A stretch of DNA of 64,000 bases. Source: Rhizobium sp. R635 (GTDB taxonomy: Bacteria; Pseudomonadota; Alphaproteobacteria; Rhizobiales; Rhizobiaceae). A program made the position numbers and the translations under genes. The stretch's first letter is position 1, and each line of letters opens with the position of its first letter. Location: positions 1 through 64,000 of the forward strand of contig NZ_LOKX01000018.1 in the NCBI RefSeq assembly GCF_002211285.1, given 5' to 3'. Below the pieces are notes generated by a model. That model was not told the origin of the DNA. It did no database searches and was given only the letters and a program-made list of their open reading frames with translations. Positions 9,132 to 17,588 of the stretch are shown here, one piece after another.

Positions 9132-11179
9132 CCTGCTACCCGCAATTGCGCCTCCTGTTGCTGACCCGCGGCAACCAGGTGCCCGACGTCGAGAATGAGG
9201 GCGACGCTGCCGTCGCCGAGAATGGTCGCGCCCGAGAAGGTCGCCACGTTGTCGTGCAGTTTCGACATCGACTTGATGACCGTCTGGTGGTCGCCGATGA
9301 TCTGGTCGACGACGAGGCCGACGCGCTCCGTGCCGGTCGAGATCACCACGACCTTCTGATGCACGTCGGGTTTCGTGCCGGTGCGGAAGAGATCGCGCAG
9401 GCGCAGGAACGGCACCAGGCTGTCACGCAGCGAGATGAAGCTGCGGCCGCGCGAACGAAGATCTTCCTCAAGCGACAGTTCGAGGCATTCCTCGACCGCC
9501 GAGAGCGGAATGACGTAGCGGCCGGAACCGACACGCACCAGCAGGCCGTCGATGATGGCAAGCGTCAGCGGTATGCGCAGCGACACTTCCGAACCCTGAC
9601 CCGGCACGCTGACGATATCGATTGCGCCGCGCAGCGCTTCGACCGTCTTCTTGACCACGTCCATGCCGACGCCGCGCCCGGACAGATTGGTGATCGCGGC
9701 GGCCGTCGAGAAGCCGGGAGCGAAGATCAGTTGCAGCAGCTCCGAGTCCGAAAGCGGCTGGCCGGGATGGATCAGCCCTGAGGATTCGGCCTTGGCGCGG
9801 ACCCGTTCACGATTGATGCCCCGGCCGTCGTCCTTGATCGAAATGATTACCTCGCCGCCGGCCTGGCGGGCCGAAAGCGTCACGGTGCCGGCTTTGGCCT
9901 TGCCGGCAGCCAGGCGATCGGCAGGCATTTCCAAGCCATGATCGATCGAGTTGCGCACCAGATGCACCAGGGGATCGGCCAGGCGCTCGATGACCGTCTT
10001 GTCGACCTCGGTCGTTTCGCCCTCCGTCACCAGTTCGATCACCTTGCCGGTCTCGCGGGCGAGATCGTGGACGAGGCGGCGGAAGCGCGAGAAGAGGGTT
10101 GCGACCGGCACCATGCGCAGCACCATCATCGTGTCGCGCAGTTCGCCGGAAAGGCGTTCGATTTCTTCCGAGACGGAGCGCAGCGCGATATCGGTGCTGG
10201 CGCTCGCAAGCTGGCTGAGGCGCGATTGCGCGATGACGAGCTCGCCGACGCGGTCCATCAGTTCGTCCAGGCGTTCGGCCGGAACGCGTACGTTCTCGGC
10301 GGCCTTCGCCTGGCTTGCGGCAGCGGGCGCCTCGCGCCTGACCGGAACCGCCTCGACCGGGCGGAACTCCGGCACCACAGCCGGCGGAACCGGGATCGTC
10401 ATTGCTGCAGCGACAGGAGCAGCCGCCGGCTTTGCTTCGACAGCAGCGGCGGTTGCCGTTGCCGCGCCGTCGATCTCCTCGACGCTGAGTTCCATGTCGT
10501 CGAGCACGAAGATGAAGACGTCGTCGATCGCCGACCGGTCCTGCTCGCTGGTCAGCGTCACATCCCAGGAAACGTAGAGTTCCGTCGGAGTGAGCCCGTC
10601 GAGAGGCGGAATGGCCGAAGTGTCGGCGCACACGGTGCATTCGCCGAGATCACGCAGCTCGTCCAGAAGGCCGAGAGGATTGGTGCCGTTGGCCATCGAA
10701 TTGGCCGGCAGGCTGAAGCGAATGCGCCAGCTGTTCCTCTTCTTTGCCGGAACTTCGCGCACCGATGCGGGAGCGGCAGCAGCCGCTGCTGCGGGTGCCG
10801 CAGCCTTGCCGCCGACGGCAGCCTGCAGCTGCGCCAGAAGCTTATGCCCGATATCCCCGTGATCGGCGTCCGGCTGATCGACGAGGGCTCGCATGTGGTC
10901 CTGGGCGGCAAGAACCGCGGCGACGAGTTCACTGGTCGCCCCGACCTCGCCCTTGCGGACGCGGTCGAAGGCTGTTTCGCAATGATGGGTGAAGGCGGCG
11001 AGCGCCTCGAAGCCGAACATCGCGCCCGAGCCCTTGAGCGTGTGAAGCCCACGGAACACGGCGTCGACGAGATCCTTGTTGTCGAGATCGTGAGTGAGGT
11101 CGAGAAGGCCGGTCTCGATCGCTTCGAGGCATTCGGCAGCTTCCATGCGGAAGACGGCGACGGGATCGAGCGTGCTCAT
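9128..11179 (-). CDS. cheA: Chemotaxis histidine kinase CheA
   Basis: A 683-residue kinase that phosphorylates CheY and CheB. The P1 Hpt domain (about 1-105) carries His46 in GLHTLKGSGAMFGF. After an alanine-rich linker there is a middle domain (about 149-235, starting SWRIRFSLPAN) in place of a typical P2, then a second Ala/Pro linker (240-295). The dimerisation domain follows (about 297-360, RLDELMDRVGELVIAQSRL), then the HATPase with N-box HLVRNSIDHGLE (406-417), DDGRG (450-454) and GRGVGMD (501-507), and a C-terminal CheW-like P5 domain (about 535-670). Its ATG overlaps the cheY stop and its stop overlaps the cheW start. Confidence 0.97.
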   Translation of the reverse strand: MSTLDPVAVFRMEAAECLEAIETGLLDLTHDLDNKDLVDAVFRGLHTLKGSGAMFGFEALAAFTHHCETAFDRVRKGEVGATSELVAAVLAAQDHMRALVDQPDADHGDIGHKLLAQLQAAVGGKAAAPAAAAAAAPASVREVPAKKRNSWRIRFSLPANSMANGTNPLGLLDELRDLGECTVCADTSAIPPLDGLTPTELYVSWDVTLTSEQDRSAIDDVFIFVLDDMELSVEEIDGAATATAAAVEAKPAAAPVAAAMTIPVPPAVVPEFRPVEAVPVRREAPAAASQAKAAENVRVPAERLDELMDRVGELVIAQSRLSQLASASTDIALRSVSEEIERLSGELRDTMMVLRMVPVATLFSRFRRLVHDLARETGKVIELVTEGETTEVDKTVIERLADPLVHLVRNSIDHGLEMPADRLAAGKAKAGTVTLSARQAGGEVIISIKDDGRGINRERVRAKAESSGLIHPGQPLSDSELLQLIFAPGFSTAAAITNLSGRGVGMDVVKKTVEALRGAIDIVSVPGQGSEVSLRIPLTLAIIDGLLVRVGSGRYVIPLSAVEECLELSLEEDLRSRGRSFISLRDSLVPFLRLRDLFRTGTKPDVHQKVVVISTGTERVGLVVDQIIGDHQTVIKSMSKLHDNVATFSGATILGDGSVALILDVGHLVAAGQQQEAQLRVAG

Positions 11180-11544
11180 CTTCCTAAGACCTTCTTGACG
11201 ATCTTGACGAGGCTTTCCGGATCGAACGGCTTGGTCAGCCAGCCGGTCGCGCCGGCCGCCTTGGCGCGGGCCTTGAGATCGGCATCCGATTCCGTCGTCA
11301 GGAAGATGATCGGGACGCCTGCCTGGCCCGGCAGCTTGCGCAGCTCCTCGATCATCGTCAGCCCGTCCATGACGGGCATGTTGAGATCAGTCACGATCAG
11401 ATCGAAGCTGCCGCCCTTGGCCGCGGCAAGGCCCTCTGCCCCGTTGACCGCCTCGGTGACGCTGTAGCCGGCATTCGTCAGCGTGACCTTGGTGGTCAGG
11501 CGGATGCTGGCGGAATCATCTACGGTCAGGATATTTGCACTCAT
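11176..11544 (-). CDS. cheY: Single-domain response regulator CheY
   Basis: A 122-residue receiver domain with no output domain. Visible are the acidic pair D9/D10, phospho-acceptor D53 in VTDLNMPVMDG, switch T83/T84 and K105 in TKPFD. It is presumably phosphorylated by the neighbouring CheA and acts on the flagellar motor or on a motor-independent target. Start and stop codons overlap those of the STAS gene and cheA (ATGA in both cases). It is the only CheY in this operon. Confidence 0.96.
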   Translation of the reverse strand: MSANILTVDDSASIRLTTKVTLTNAGYSVTEAVNGAEGLAAAKGGSFDLIVTDLNMPVMDGLTMIEELRKLPGQAGVPIIFLTTESDADLKARAKAAGATGWLTKPFDPESLVKIVKKVLGR

Positions 11545-11870
11545 AACGTCACCTCTTTATGCAACCAGAAATTTAAGTCTTCTTGATCGAAGGATTCTAT
11601 AAAACCTGCGCGCTCAAGTACCTTCAGGACCGAGCCGCTGGCCGGCGAAGAAAGTTTGAACGTCTTTCCCTTGGCCTTTGCTTGACGACGCGAGGATTCG
11701 AGGAGTTGAACGAAACTCAGATCCGCTTCCGCGCCTTCGGGAATGCTGAGAGTAACTGCATCTCGACTGCGAAATTCATCAGTAATCTTGGAATATAATT
11801 CGGACGAATTGCGAATACTCAGCGCCTCCGGCAAATTTATAGATTCGTAATATTGTTTTGGAGTACCCAA
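11541..11870 (-). CDS. STAS-domain protein, first gene of the che operon
   Basis: About 109 residues with a STAS (anti-sigma-antagonist-like) fold: LPEALSIRNSSELYSKI, a short strand, LSFVQLLESSRRQAKAKGK, then FKLSSPASGSVLKVLERAGF. Small STAS proteins often head rhizobial and related che operons; the molecular role is unsettled. The open frame extends to 12026, but no good ribosome site precedes its ATGs. TTG 11870 is chosen because a GAGGGGG stretch (complement of 11876-11882) lies 5 nt upstream and the product then has the usual single-domain size. The conserved serine position of classical SpoIIAA cannot be assigned with confidence. The gene is visibly richer in A/T than its neighbours. Confidence 0.8.
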   Translation of the reverse strand: MGTPKQYYESINLPEALSIRNSSELYSKITDEFRSRDAVTLSIPEGAEADLSFVQLLESSRRQAKAKGKTFKLSSPASGSVLKVLERAGFIESFDQEDLNFWLHKEVTL

Positions 11871-12210
11871 CGCAGCCCCCTCGGCCAGAGAAATACTTGA
11901 TGACCCTAAGAGGACTCTCACGGCAGCGTTAATGGCGGGTAAACAGCGGTTGTATGAAACTGTCGTATAACGAGTCCCATGACTCCCAATTCTCATCGGG
12001 GATAAGTTGTATTTCCCCCTCAGCAATGGGAATTAAGCAAAGAAAAACAGCAAGTTGGACAATAATTGCCGGCTATGTGGTCTCGCACGGAGCGTCGTCC
12101 ACATCTTTCGTTAATCACAACGCAGGCGAGTCTGGCGCGTTTACCGGTCGTTTCCATCCTGCCCGTAAAAATAGAGTCAAATTGCCTGTGTTTTAAGAAA
12201 AGGTATAAAG
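11871..12210. other. Divergent intergenic region between the che operon and the receptor-like gene
   Basis: A 340-bp A/T-enriched region that must hold the promoters of the che operon (minus) and of the 580-codon gene (plus). Short open frames here have no recognisable product. No confident -35/-10 pair or sigma-54 site was found by eye. The GAGGGGG ribosome site of the STAS gene lies at its left end (minus strand) and an AAAAGG stretch lies before TTG 12211 at its right end. Confidence 0.6.
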
Positions 12211-13953
12211 TTGGCACACGCTCAGGTATCACCGCACGCTGCAGCCTACACACCGGGACGGGACGTCAGCCAGAGCCTTGAATCCGCCCGCAGTCAGGTC
12301 GAGGAACGTTTTCTTGAAGGCGGAACGGTGCTGCTGTCGGTGATGGATGTTCTCAACCGGCTATTGAATTCTCTCGAAAGCGTCACCACGGCGCTCGACA
12401 ACAAGGAGTCGAGCGATACCGGTGCCGATCTCCGCGCAACGGTGGAAAGCCTGACGGCACTGCCGGTCACCGAGGAAAACCGCCAGCAGGCGCTCGTCTC
12501 GCTTGCGCAGACCGGCAGGGATCTGCGCAAGCACGTCGCCGACATGCAGGAGACGATGCGTTATCTCAGAACCTTCGCCGTGACCGTAAAGATAACGGGC
12601 GCGGGCCTTCCCGAATTCGCCGGCTTCGCCCAGGAAATTCTGGAGCGCATCTATTCCGGCACCGATGAGGTCAACCGTTTCGCCACCCATCTCGACAGCC
12701 TCGAGAAAGAGGTCAAGCTCGCCGCCTCGCTCGGCGCCAGCGTTTCCCGAGGTTATGCCGATACCGTTCCGGCTGTCGCCGCGGCGCTGCGCGACGATGC
12801 CGCCAAGATCGCCGGGCACCGCAAGGATCTGGGCGTCGTTGCCCGCGAAGTCGGTGCGATTGCCCGCGGCGTCCAGGCCAAGGTCGCCTCGACATTATCC
12901 GCCCTGCAGATCGGCGACATCACCCGCCAGCGCATCGAGCATGTACAGGCGACGTTTTCGCTGCTCGAGGATTTCTTTGCCGGCGAGGAGGGCTCCAGGC
13001 TCGACGCCGGCGCGCGCCGGCGCCTCCAGAACGTCATTCATCATCTGACCGCGGCGCAGATGAGCGAGATGTGCGCCGATTTCCAGCGGGATTCGGAAAA
13101 CGTCGTGAAGACGATCGCAAGCTTCGACCACGACATGCGGGAAATTCTCAAGCTGCGCGATCAGATGAGCGGCGCGGGCGGCGAGGCCGACGGCAACTTC
13201 ATGCGTGCGCTCGAATCGAGCGTTTCCGCCGCCCATGAGATCGTCAAGCAGGTCGACACGGCGAGCCGGCAGGCCGACACGGTGAGCCAGTCGACGATCG
13301 GCACGGCCGCCAAGCTCTTCGAAGCGATCGGCAACATCCGCGCCGTCAAGACCGATATCCACTATATGGCTTTGAACACCAACCTGCGTTGCAGCCGCTT
13401 GGGCGAGGAAGGCAAGTCGATCAACGTCGTCACCGCCGAACTGCGCATCTTCGCCGGCAAGCTCGACGATTCCGCCGACGCCATCGTCAACGGCCTGCCG
13501 GCGCTCGAAGCCGCGGCCGGCCGCGTCGCCCCCGCCACCGATGCCGGAGCCGGCGGCCTGGACGAGAGCCTGACGGCGGCCGTCGACAACATCCGCTCAG
13601 CCGCCAACGTGATGGAAAATGAGCTGAAGGCGCTTGCCGAGAACGGCCGCGAGGTCGCCACCAAGATCAGCCTGCTGATCGGCAAGCTCGATTTCCAGCA
13701 TGATCTCGGCGACGTCCTTGCCCGCTCTGCCAATCTGCTCGAAAACGTCGCCGGTGCGGAGGTCGCCGATATCTCCGATCTCGCGGAGACGATCGCGCCG
13801 CTCGACCGCAAGATCTTCAAGCTCTACACGATGGTCCAGGAGCGCAACACCCATCGCGGCATCATCCCGGCGGGCAACGACGATACCCCGGCTCCCGTCG
13901 AGACCGCCAAAACCGAAGACGACGAGGACCTTTTCGCCGACGCGCTTTTCTGA
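12211..13953 (+). CDS. Soluble chemoreceptor-like coiled-coil protein with a DxxxQ motif
   Basis: A 580-residue protein without signal peptide or membrane segment, almost wholly helical. Residues 381-417 (DIHYMALNTNLRCSRLGEEGKSINVVTAELR region) align by eye with the chemoreceptor hairpin tip but lack most of its invariant residues. Residues 231-245 contain ALQIGDITRQRIEHV, in which D236 and Q240 match the DxxxQ spacing of the CheZ phosphatase motif. The end is acidic (EDDEDLFADALF). The start is TTG 12211 with AAAAGG upstream; no nearer ATG keeps the N-terminal helix. It is divergent from the che operon, so it may act as an accessory signalling or CheY-phosphatase protein. This function is inference. 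Confidence 0.75.
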   Translation: MAHAQVSPHAAAYTPGRDVSQSLESARSQVEERFLEGGTVLLSVMDVLNRLLNSLESVTTALDNKESSDTGADLRATVESLTALPVTEENRQQALVSLAQTGRDLRKHVADMQETMRYLRTFAVTVKITGAGLPEFAGFAQEILERIYSGTDEVNRFATHLDSLEKEVKLAASLGASVSRGYADTVPAVAAALRDDAAKIAGHRKDLGVVAREVGAIARGVQAKVASTLSALQIGDITRQRIEHVQATFSLLEDFFAGEEGSRLDAGARRRLQNVIHHLTAAQMSEMCADFQRDSENVVKTIASFDHDMREILKLRDQMSGAGGEADGNFMRALESSVSAAHEIVKQVDTASRQADTVSQSTIGTAAKLFEAIGNIRAVKTDIHYMALNTNLRCSRLGEEGKSINVVTAELRIFAGKLDDSADAIVNGLPALEAAAGRVAPATDAGAGGLDESLTAAVDNIRSAANVMENELKALAENGREVATKISLLIGKLDFQHDLGDVLARSANLLENVAGAEVADISDLAETIAPLDRKIFKLYTMVQERNTHRGIIPAGNDDTPAPVETAKTEDDEDLFADALF

Positions 13954-13988
13954 TTCACGCCGCCTGGGAGCGGCAAGCGCTTTAAACT

Positions 13989-14012
13989 GACAGGCGAGGC
14001 CGCTTGCCTGTC
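13989..14012. terminator. Hairpin between two convergent genes
   Basis: GACAGGC (13989-13995) and GCCTGTC (14006-14012) form a 7-bp stem with a 10-nt loop between the receptor-like gene and the convergent Sel1 gene. There is no T-run on either side, so it is at best a weak bidirectional terminator. Confidence 0.35.
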
Positions 14013-14033
14013 GTCAGAGGCGAAGAACGATCG

Positions 14034-15116
14034 CTATCGCCGCCGGAACTTGTTGGCCGCGTCGATCGCCGCCTTCTGCTGATCGTCCTCGATGCCGAGA
14101 TAGAAGTCCTCGAGCGAGGGATCGGAAAGCCCGGCACGGCGCGACAGCACGTACCATTTCGCCGCCTCGATCGGATTGGGCGGCGTGCCGATGGCGTTGA
14201 TGTAGAGATGGGCGAGCTTGTTCTGCGCGACGACGTTACCGCCATTGGCGGCAAGCTTCAGCCATTCGAAACCCTTGACGTAATCCTTCGGCCCGCCGAC
14301 GCCGTTAACCAGCCAGATGCCGAGATCGAGCTGGGCCGTGTCGAAGCCGGCACGCGCGGCGCGCACCATCCACTCGCGGGCGAGTTGCTTCTTTTCCTCC
14401 GGCAGGTCTTTTAGCGTCGCATAGATCTGCGCCACGGCATATTGCGAATCGGCAATGCCCTGCTCGGCCGATTTCTCGTAGAAGGGCAGCGCGAGCTTCA
14501 GGCCTTTTTCACCGGGATTGTCGGCGACGAGAAGCTGCGCCCAGTTGAATTCCGCCGATGGATTGCCGGCCTCGGCCGCCTTGTGCATGTAGCCGTCCGC
14601 CTTGGCCTTGTCACGCGGCACACCCTGGCCTTCCATCAGCATCAACGCATATTTGAACATGGCCGCCGCATCGCCGCCCTCGGCCGCCTTGCCATACCAG
14701 AAGGCGGCGTTCTTCACGTCCTTCTTGACGCCGAGGCCTTGCGACAGGATCTCGCCGATCAGCGTCTGCGCCGCCGGATCGCCGAGCTGGGCGCGCGGCA
14801 GCGCCTTATCCATCGCGGTCAGGTAATAGCCGCGCTGATAGGCACCGTAAGCCTCGTCGACCGGCCCCTTGTAATCCTTCTCGGGCGGCAGATCGGGCAG
14901 CTTTGCCCCCATGCGGTCGAATACGCCGACGCCATCGGAAGGCTTTACCTCCCCGCCGTCGAGCCGGTCGGTGCGGAAGGTCGACGCCGGTGCCGTGCCC
15001 GGCTGGCTGATGACGCTGTCGGGCGCCTGCGCCAGGACGATATCCGGCCCGGCCGCCGTGAAGGCGACCATGCTGGCGAGGGAATATTTCAAAAGGCGGG
15101 CGGGCGGGATCGGCAT
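14034..15116 (-). CDS. Exported Sel1-repeat (TPR-like) protein
   Basis: A 360-residue protein with an N-terminal signal-like segment (about 8-30) and then at least five Sel1-type helical repeats, seen as recurring AxxWYxKAAEGGDAAAMF, AxxYMHKAAEAGNPSAEFNW, ALPFYEKSAEQGIADSQYAV, AREWMVRAARAGFDTAQLDLG and GFEWLKLAANGGNVVAQNKL patterns. Such proteins are periplasmic or secreted scaffolds; the partner is unknown. ATG 15116 is preferred over an upstream in-frame ATG since it places the hydrophobic segment at the N-terminus and leaves a 10-nt gap after the ThiE-like gene, with which it likely forms an operon. Confidence 0.85.
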   Translation of the reverse strand: MPIPPARLLKYSLASMVAFTAAGPDIVLAQAPDSVISQPGTAPASTFRTDRLDGGEVKPSDGVGVFDRMGAKLPDLPPEKDYKGPVDEAYGAYQRGYYLTAMDKALPRAQLGDPAAQTLIGEILSQGLGVKKDVKNAAFWYGKAAEGGDAAAMFKYALMLMEGQGVPRDKAKADGYMHKAAEAGNPSAEFNWAQLLVADNPGEKGLKLALPFYEKSAEQGIADSQYAVAQIYATLKDLPEEKKQLAREWMVRAARAGFDTAQLDLGIWLVNGVGGPKDYVKGFEWLKLAANGGNVVAQNKLAHLYINAIGTPPNPIEAAKWYVLSRRAGLSDPSLEDFYLGIEDDQQKAAIDAANKFRRR

Positions 15117-15126
15117 GAGCGGGATT

Positions 15127-15780
15127 TCAATCCTCAAACCGTGGCGCTTTTTCGTCAAGCAGGGCGTTGATCTCGGCAACGATGGACGGCGCCCGGCCGG
15201 CTTCGCCGAAAACCGCCAGCCGCAGCGCCACGAACTCCGCCCCGGTTTCGGCGACCGCGAGCGCCGATGCGGGATCGGTGCCGCCCATGACGATGCAGGG
15301 GATCTCGATCATCGAGGCCCACCATTCGCCGAGCGCGAGGTTTTTCGGATGCGCTTCCGGCTTGATATCCCCGTCGAGCTTGCCGAAAAAGATATAGTCC
15401 GGCCTGGCCTCGCCGATCTCCAGCGCCGTATGCCGGTCGGCCGCATTGCCGCCGCCGACGATCAGCTTCGGCGCATGCTTGTCGATCGCCTCCGAAAGCG
15501 CCTCCGCATTGGCAGAAAGGTGCAGGCCGTCCGCCTTTGCCCGCCCCGCCACACGGCTGTCGCCAGCAATCAGCGCCGCAGCACCTGCATCCTGGATCAC
15601 CGGCACCAGCTTCTCGGCATGTTTCTGGAAGGTCCCGTCGTCGAGCCCGTATTGCGGCACGATCACGGAAGCGACGTCGCCGCCCTTCAGCGCGTCGGCG
15701 ACGATCTTTGCCTGTTCATCGGCATCGGCGATATCAGGCACGATGAGCACAAGGCGGCAGCGATTTTCCGGTTCGGTCAT
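15127..15780 (-). CDS. Thiamine-phosphate synthase-like (ThiE-type TIM barrel) protein
   Basis: A 217-residue protein of the ThiE/TenI superfamily: RLVLIVPDI first strand, DGLHLSA corresponding to the DGVHLGQ loop, PDYIFFGKLDG corresponding to the GPIF segment, and CIVMGGTDPASA. Several signature residues of true ThiE are altered (for example the TK following GPIF and the SxH context), so it may be a paralogue with another substrate rather than the pathway enzyme. The ATG follows GGAAGACCTC. It is transcribed just ahead of the Sel1 gene and divergently from the TauE/SafE permease. Confidence 0.75.
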   Translation of the reverse strand: MTEPENRCRLVLIVPDIADADEQAKIVADALKGGDVASVIVPQYGLDDGTFQKHAEKLVPVIQDAGAAALIAGDSRVAGRAKADGLHLSANAEALSEAIDKHAPKLIVGGGNAADRHTALEIGEARPDYIFFGKLDGDIKPEAHPKNLALGEWWASMIEIPCIVMGGTDPASALAVAETGAEFVALRLAVFGEAGRAPSIVAEINALLDEKAPRFED

Positions 15781-15886
15781 GAGGTCTTCCCGTTTCCTGC
15801 GAATTCCCTTTGAAAGGGCGGATCCGCACTCGTTTTGTGTGAGTAGTTCCGTTAGAGGAGGCTTGCAAGAGGAGGACGTCGAAAGC

Positions 15887-16654
15887 ATGCCGCAGGATCT
15901 GTCATTCTACTACGCCGCCGTGCCCGCCGTTCTGCTGGTAGGGCTCGCGAAAGGCGGCATGGGCGACGCTTTGTCGCTGATCGGCCTGCCTTTTCTCGCC
16001 CTCGTCGTCTCGCCGGTCGAGGCAGCGGCGATCCTGCTGCCGATCCTGGTCTTCATGGACATGATCTCGCTCGTCATCTGGCGCAAGCACGGCGACTGGG
16101 CGACGCTGAAAATCATGCTGCCCGGGGCCATCTTCGGCATCGGCCTCGGCTGGGCGACATCGGCGCTCGTTCCGGGCAATATTCTGCGCATCGTCATCGG
16201 CGCGGTGACCATCCTCTTCTGCCTGCGCTATTTCTGGAACAATTTCGGGCCCGGCGTCGGCAAGGTGATCCCGCCGCGCGGCCAGCGGCCGGTCGCGGCC
16301 GGCTTCTGGGGCGCGTTTTCAGGTTACGGCAGCTTCGTCGCCCATGCCGGCGGCCCGCCCTTCCAGATCTATGCCCTGCCGCTCAAACTGCAGCCGCGCG
16401 AATATACCGGCACCAGCGTCCGCTTCTTCGCGATCCTCAATGCCATCAAGCTCATTCCCTATTTCGCGCTCGGCCAGCTCGGCACGCAGAACCTTGCGAC
16501 CTCGGCGACCCTTCTGCCCTTTGCTCCGCTCGCCACCCTTGCCGGCGCCTGGTGCGTGCGGCGCATGAAGCCGGAGATCTTCTATCCCTTCATGTATGCG
16601 ATGGCCTTGATCTCCGCTTTCCTGATCGTGCGTGAAGGCCTTGCCGGCTGGTAA
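15887..16654 (+). CDS. TauE/SafE-family membrane permease
   Basis: A 255-residue inner-membrane protein with seven to eight hydrophobic segments (about 7-25, 37-55, 72-92, 97-113, 130-148, 180-200, 204-222, 230-250). The family exports or imports sulfur-containing or other small organic anions. The first helix contains GLAKGGMGDALSLIG, the typical family start, and the middle FSGYGSFVAHAGGPPFQIY is the second hallmark. ATG 15887 is preceded by AAGAGGAGG; the longer open frame upstream lies in the ThiE promoter region and has no membrane character. The substrate cannot be predicted. Confidence 0.9.
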   Translation: MPQDLSFYYAAVPAVLLVGLAKGGMGDALSLIGLPFLALVVSPVEAAAILLPILVFMDMISLVIWRKHGDWATLKIMLPGAIFGIGLGWATSALVPGNILRIVIGAVTILFCLRYFWNNFGPGVGKVIPPRGQRPVAAGFWGAFSGYGSFVAHAGGPPFQIYALPLKLQPREYTGTSVRFFAILNAIKLIPYFALGQLGTQNLATSATLLPFAPLATLAGAWCVRRMKPEIFYPFMYAMALISAFLIVREGLAGW

Positions 16655-16721
16655 AGGCCGCAGCTCGCTGCAATGCACAATTTCCTTGCTGGAACGGCCG
16701 GTTTGACGTAGCTTTCCCGGC

Positions 16722-16982
16722 ATGTCGAACACGGACCCTTTCTCTGCGATTGCCGATCCGAACCGGCGGTTTCTGCTGGAGGAATTGCGCCGTGCGCCAC
16801 GCACGGTCAACGAGCTCGCCGAAGGCCTGCCGATCAGCCGGCCGGCCGTGTCGCAGCATCTGAAGGCGCTGCTCGACAGCAACCTCGTCTCGGTGACGTC
16901 GGAAGGCACGAAGCGCATCTACACGGTCAACAACCGCGGCTTCGACAAGCTCAATTTATGGCTGGATCAGTTCTGGGCCTGA
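16722..16982 (+). CDS. Small ArsR-type winged-helix transcription regulator
   Basis: An 86-residue HTH protein: FSAIADPNRRFLLEEL is the typical first helix pair, TVNELAEGLPISRPAVSQHLKALLDSNLV the recognition helix-turn-helix, and SVTSEGTKRIYTVN the wing. No cysteine is present, so metal sensing through Cys ligands is excluded. The family size is normally 95-115, so this is a compact member, probably regulating its own or a neighbouring gene. It lies 67 nt downstream of the TauE/SafE permease on the same strand. Confidence 0.85.
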   Translation: MSNTDPFSAIADPNRRFLLEELRRAPRTVNELAEGLPISRPAVSQHLKALLDSNLVSVTSEGTKRIYTVNNRGFDKLNLWLDQFWA

Positions 16983-17049
16983 TGCGCACCCCGCAACCTG
17001 TGGGCACGATGCGAATCACGTGAACCATTGTGAGGCGCACCTCGCAAAA

Positions 17050-17085
17050 GCGCCAGCCGCGATACCCCAAGCATCGGACTGGCGC
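17050..17085. terminator. Stem-loop downstream of the ArsR-type gene
   Basis: GCGCCAG (17050-17056) pairs with CTGGCGC (17079-17085), loop 22 nt. No T-run follows. It may be the 3' end of the regulator transcript or part of an unrecognised structured RNA in the 204-bp gap before the YdcH-family gene. Confidence 0.3.
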
Positions 17086-17186
17086 AATTCTGGTGTCAAA
17101 TCACCGGGTCTTGCAGATTTTAGGCGGAATGGATTGGTTTTTACCTCTTCTAACGCAAGATGATCGCCCGGCGACTCTTGGGAAGA

Positions 17187-17360
17187 TTAATGGACGGATG
17201 ACTTGAGACGCTGAATCTCGTCCTTGATGCGCAGCTTACGGCGCTTGCATTCGGCAATTTCGGTATCAGAAATAGAGGGAGCTGTCCTGAGCGCGTGCAA
17301 CTCCTCCTCGAGTGCTACATGCTTCTTCTGGAGTGATTCAAGATGAGCTTCAACTGTCAT
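17187..17360 (-). CDS. YdcH-family (DUF465) small protein
   Basis: A 57-residue charged helical protein: TVEAHLESLQKKHVALEEEL, then DTEIAECKRRKLRIKDEIQRLK. The KxxKLxIKDEIxxL end is the DUF465 hallmark. Function is unknown. ATG 17360 is chosen because the family begins with the HLESLQKKH helix; the longer open frame adds an unrelated 45-residue extension. A paralogue is encoded divergently 228 bp away. Confidence 0.85.
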   Translation of the reverse strand: MTVEAHLESLQKKHVALEEELHALRTAPSISDTEIAECKRRKLRIKDEIQRLKSSVH

Positions 17361-17588
17361 TTGACCCTTCCTTCCTCTTACCTTTCCCCGACCATCTTCG
17401 TTGGGGACCAAGGTGTCAACCGCCGGACTGTGACACATTTTTGAAGGCTTGTCGAAGGCCAAAAGATGGAGATGAGATGGCAAATTCATGATCAAGACTA
17501 ACTAGCCGTTACCCGTATTTGATGATAGGAGCTTGCGGAAATCATCGGCAGATCGGACAAGATCCGAGGACGATAACGGGGAATGCAT

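Noticed and set aside
11997-12196. Possible small gene on the plus strand (80 codons) in the che divergent region
   Set aside because: No ribosome site, no recognisable domain, and the region must contain two promoters.
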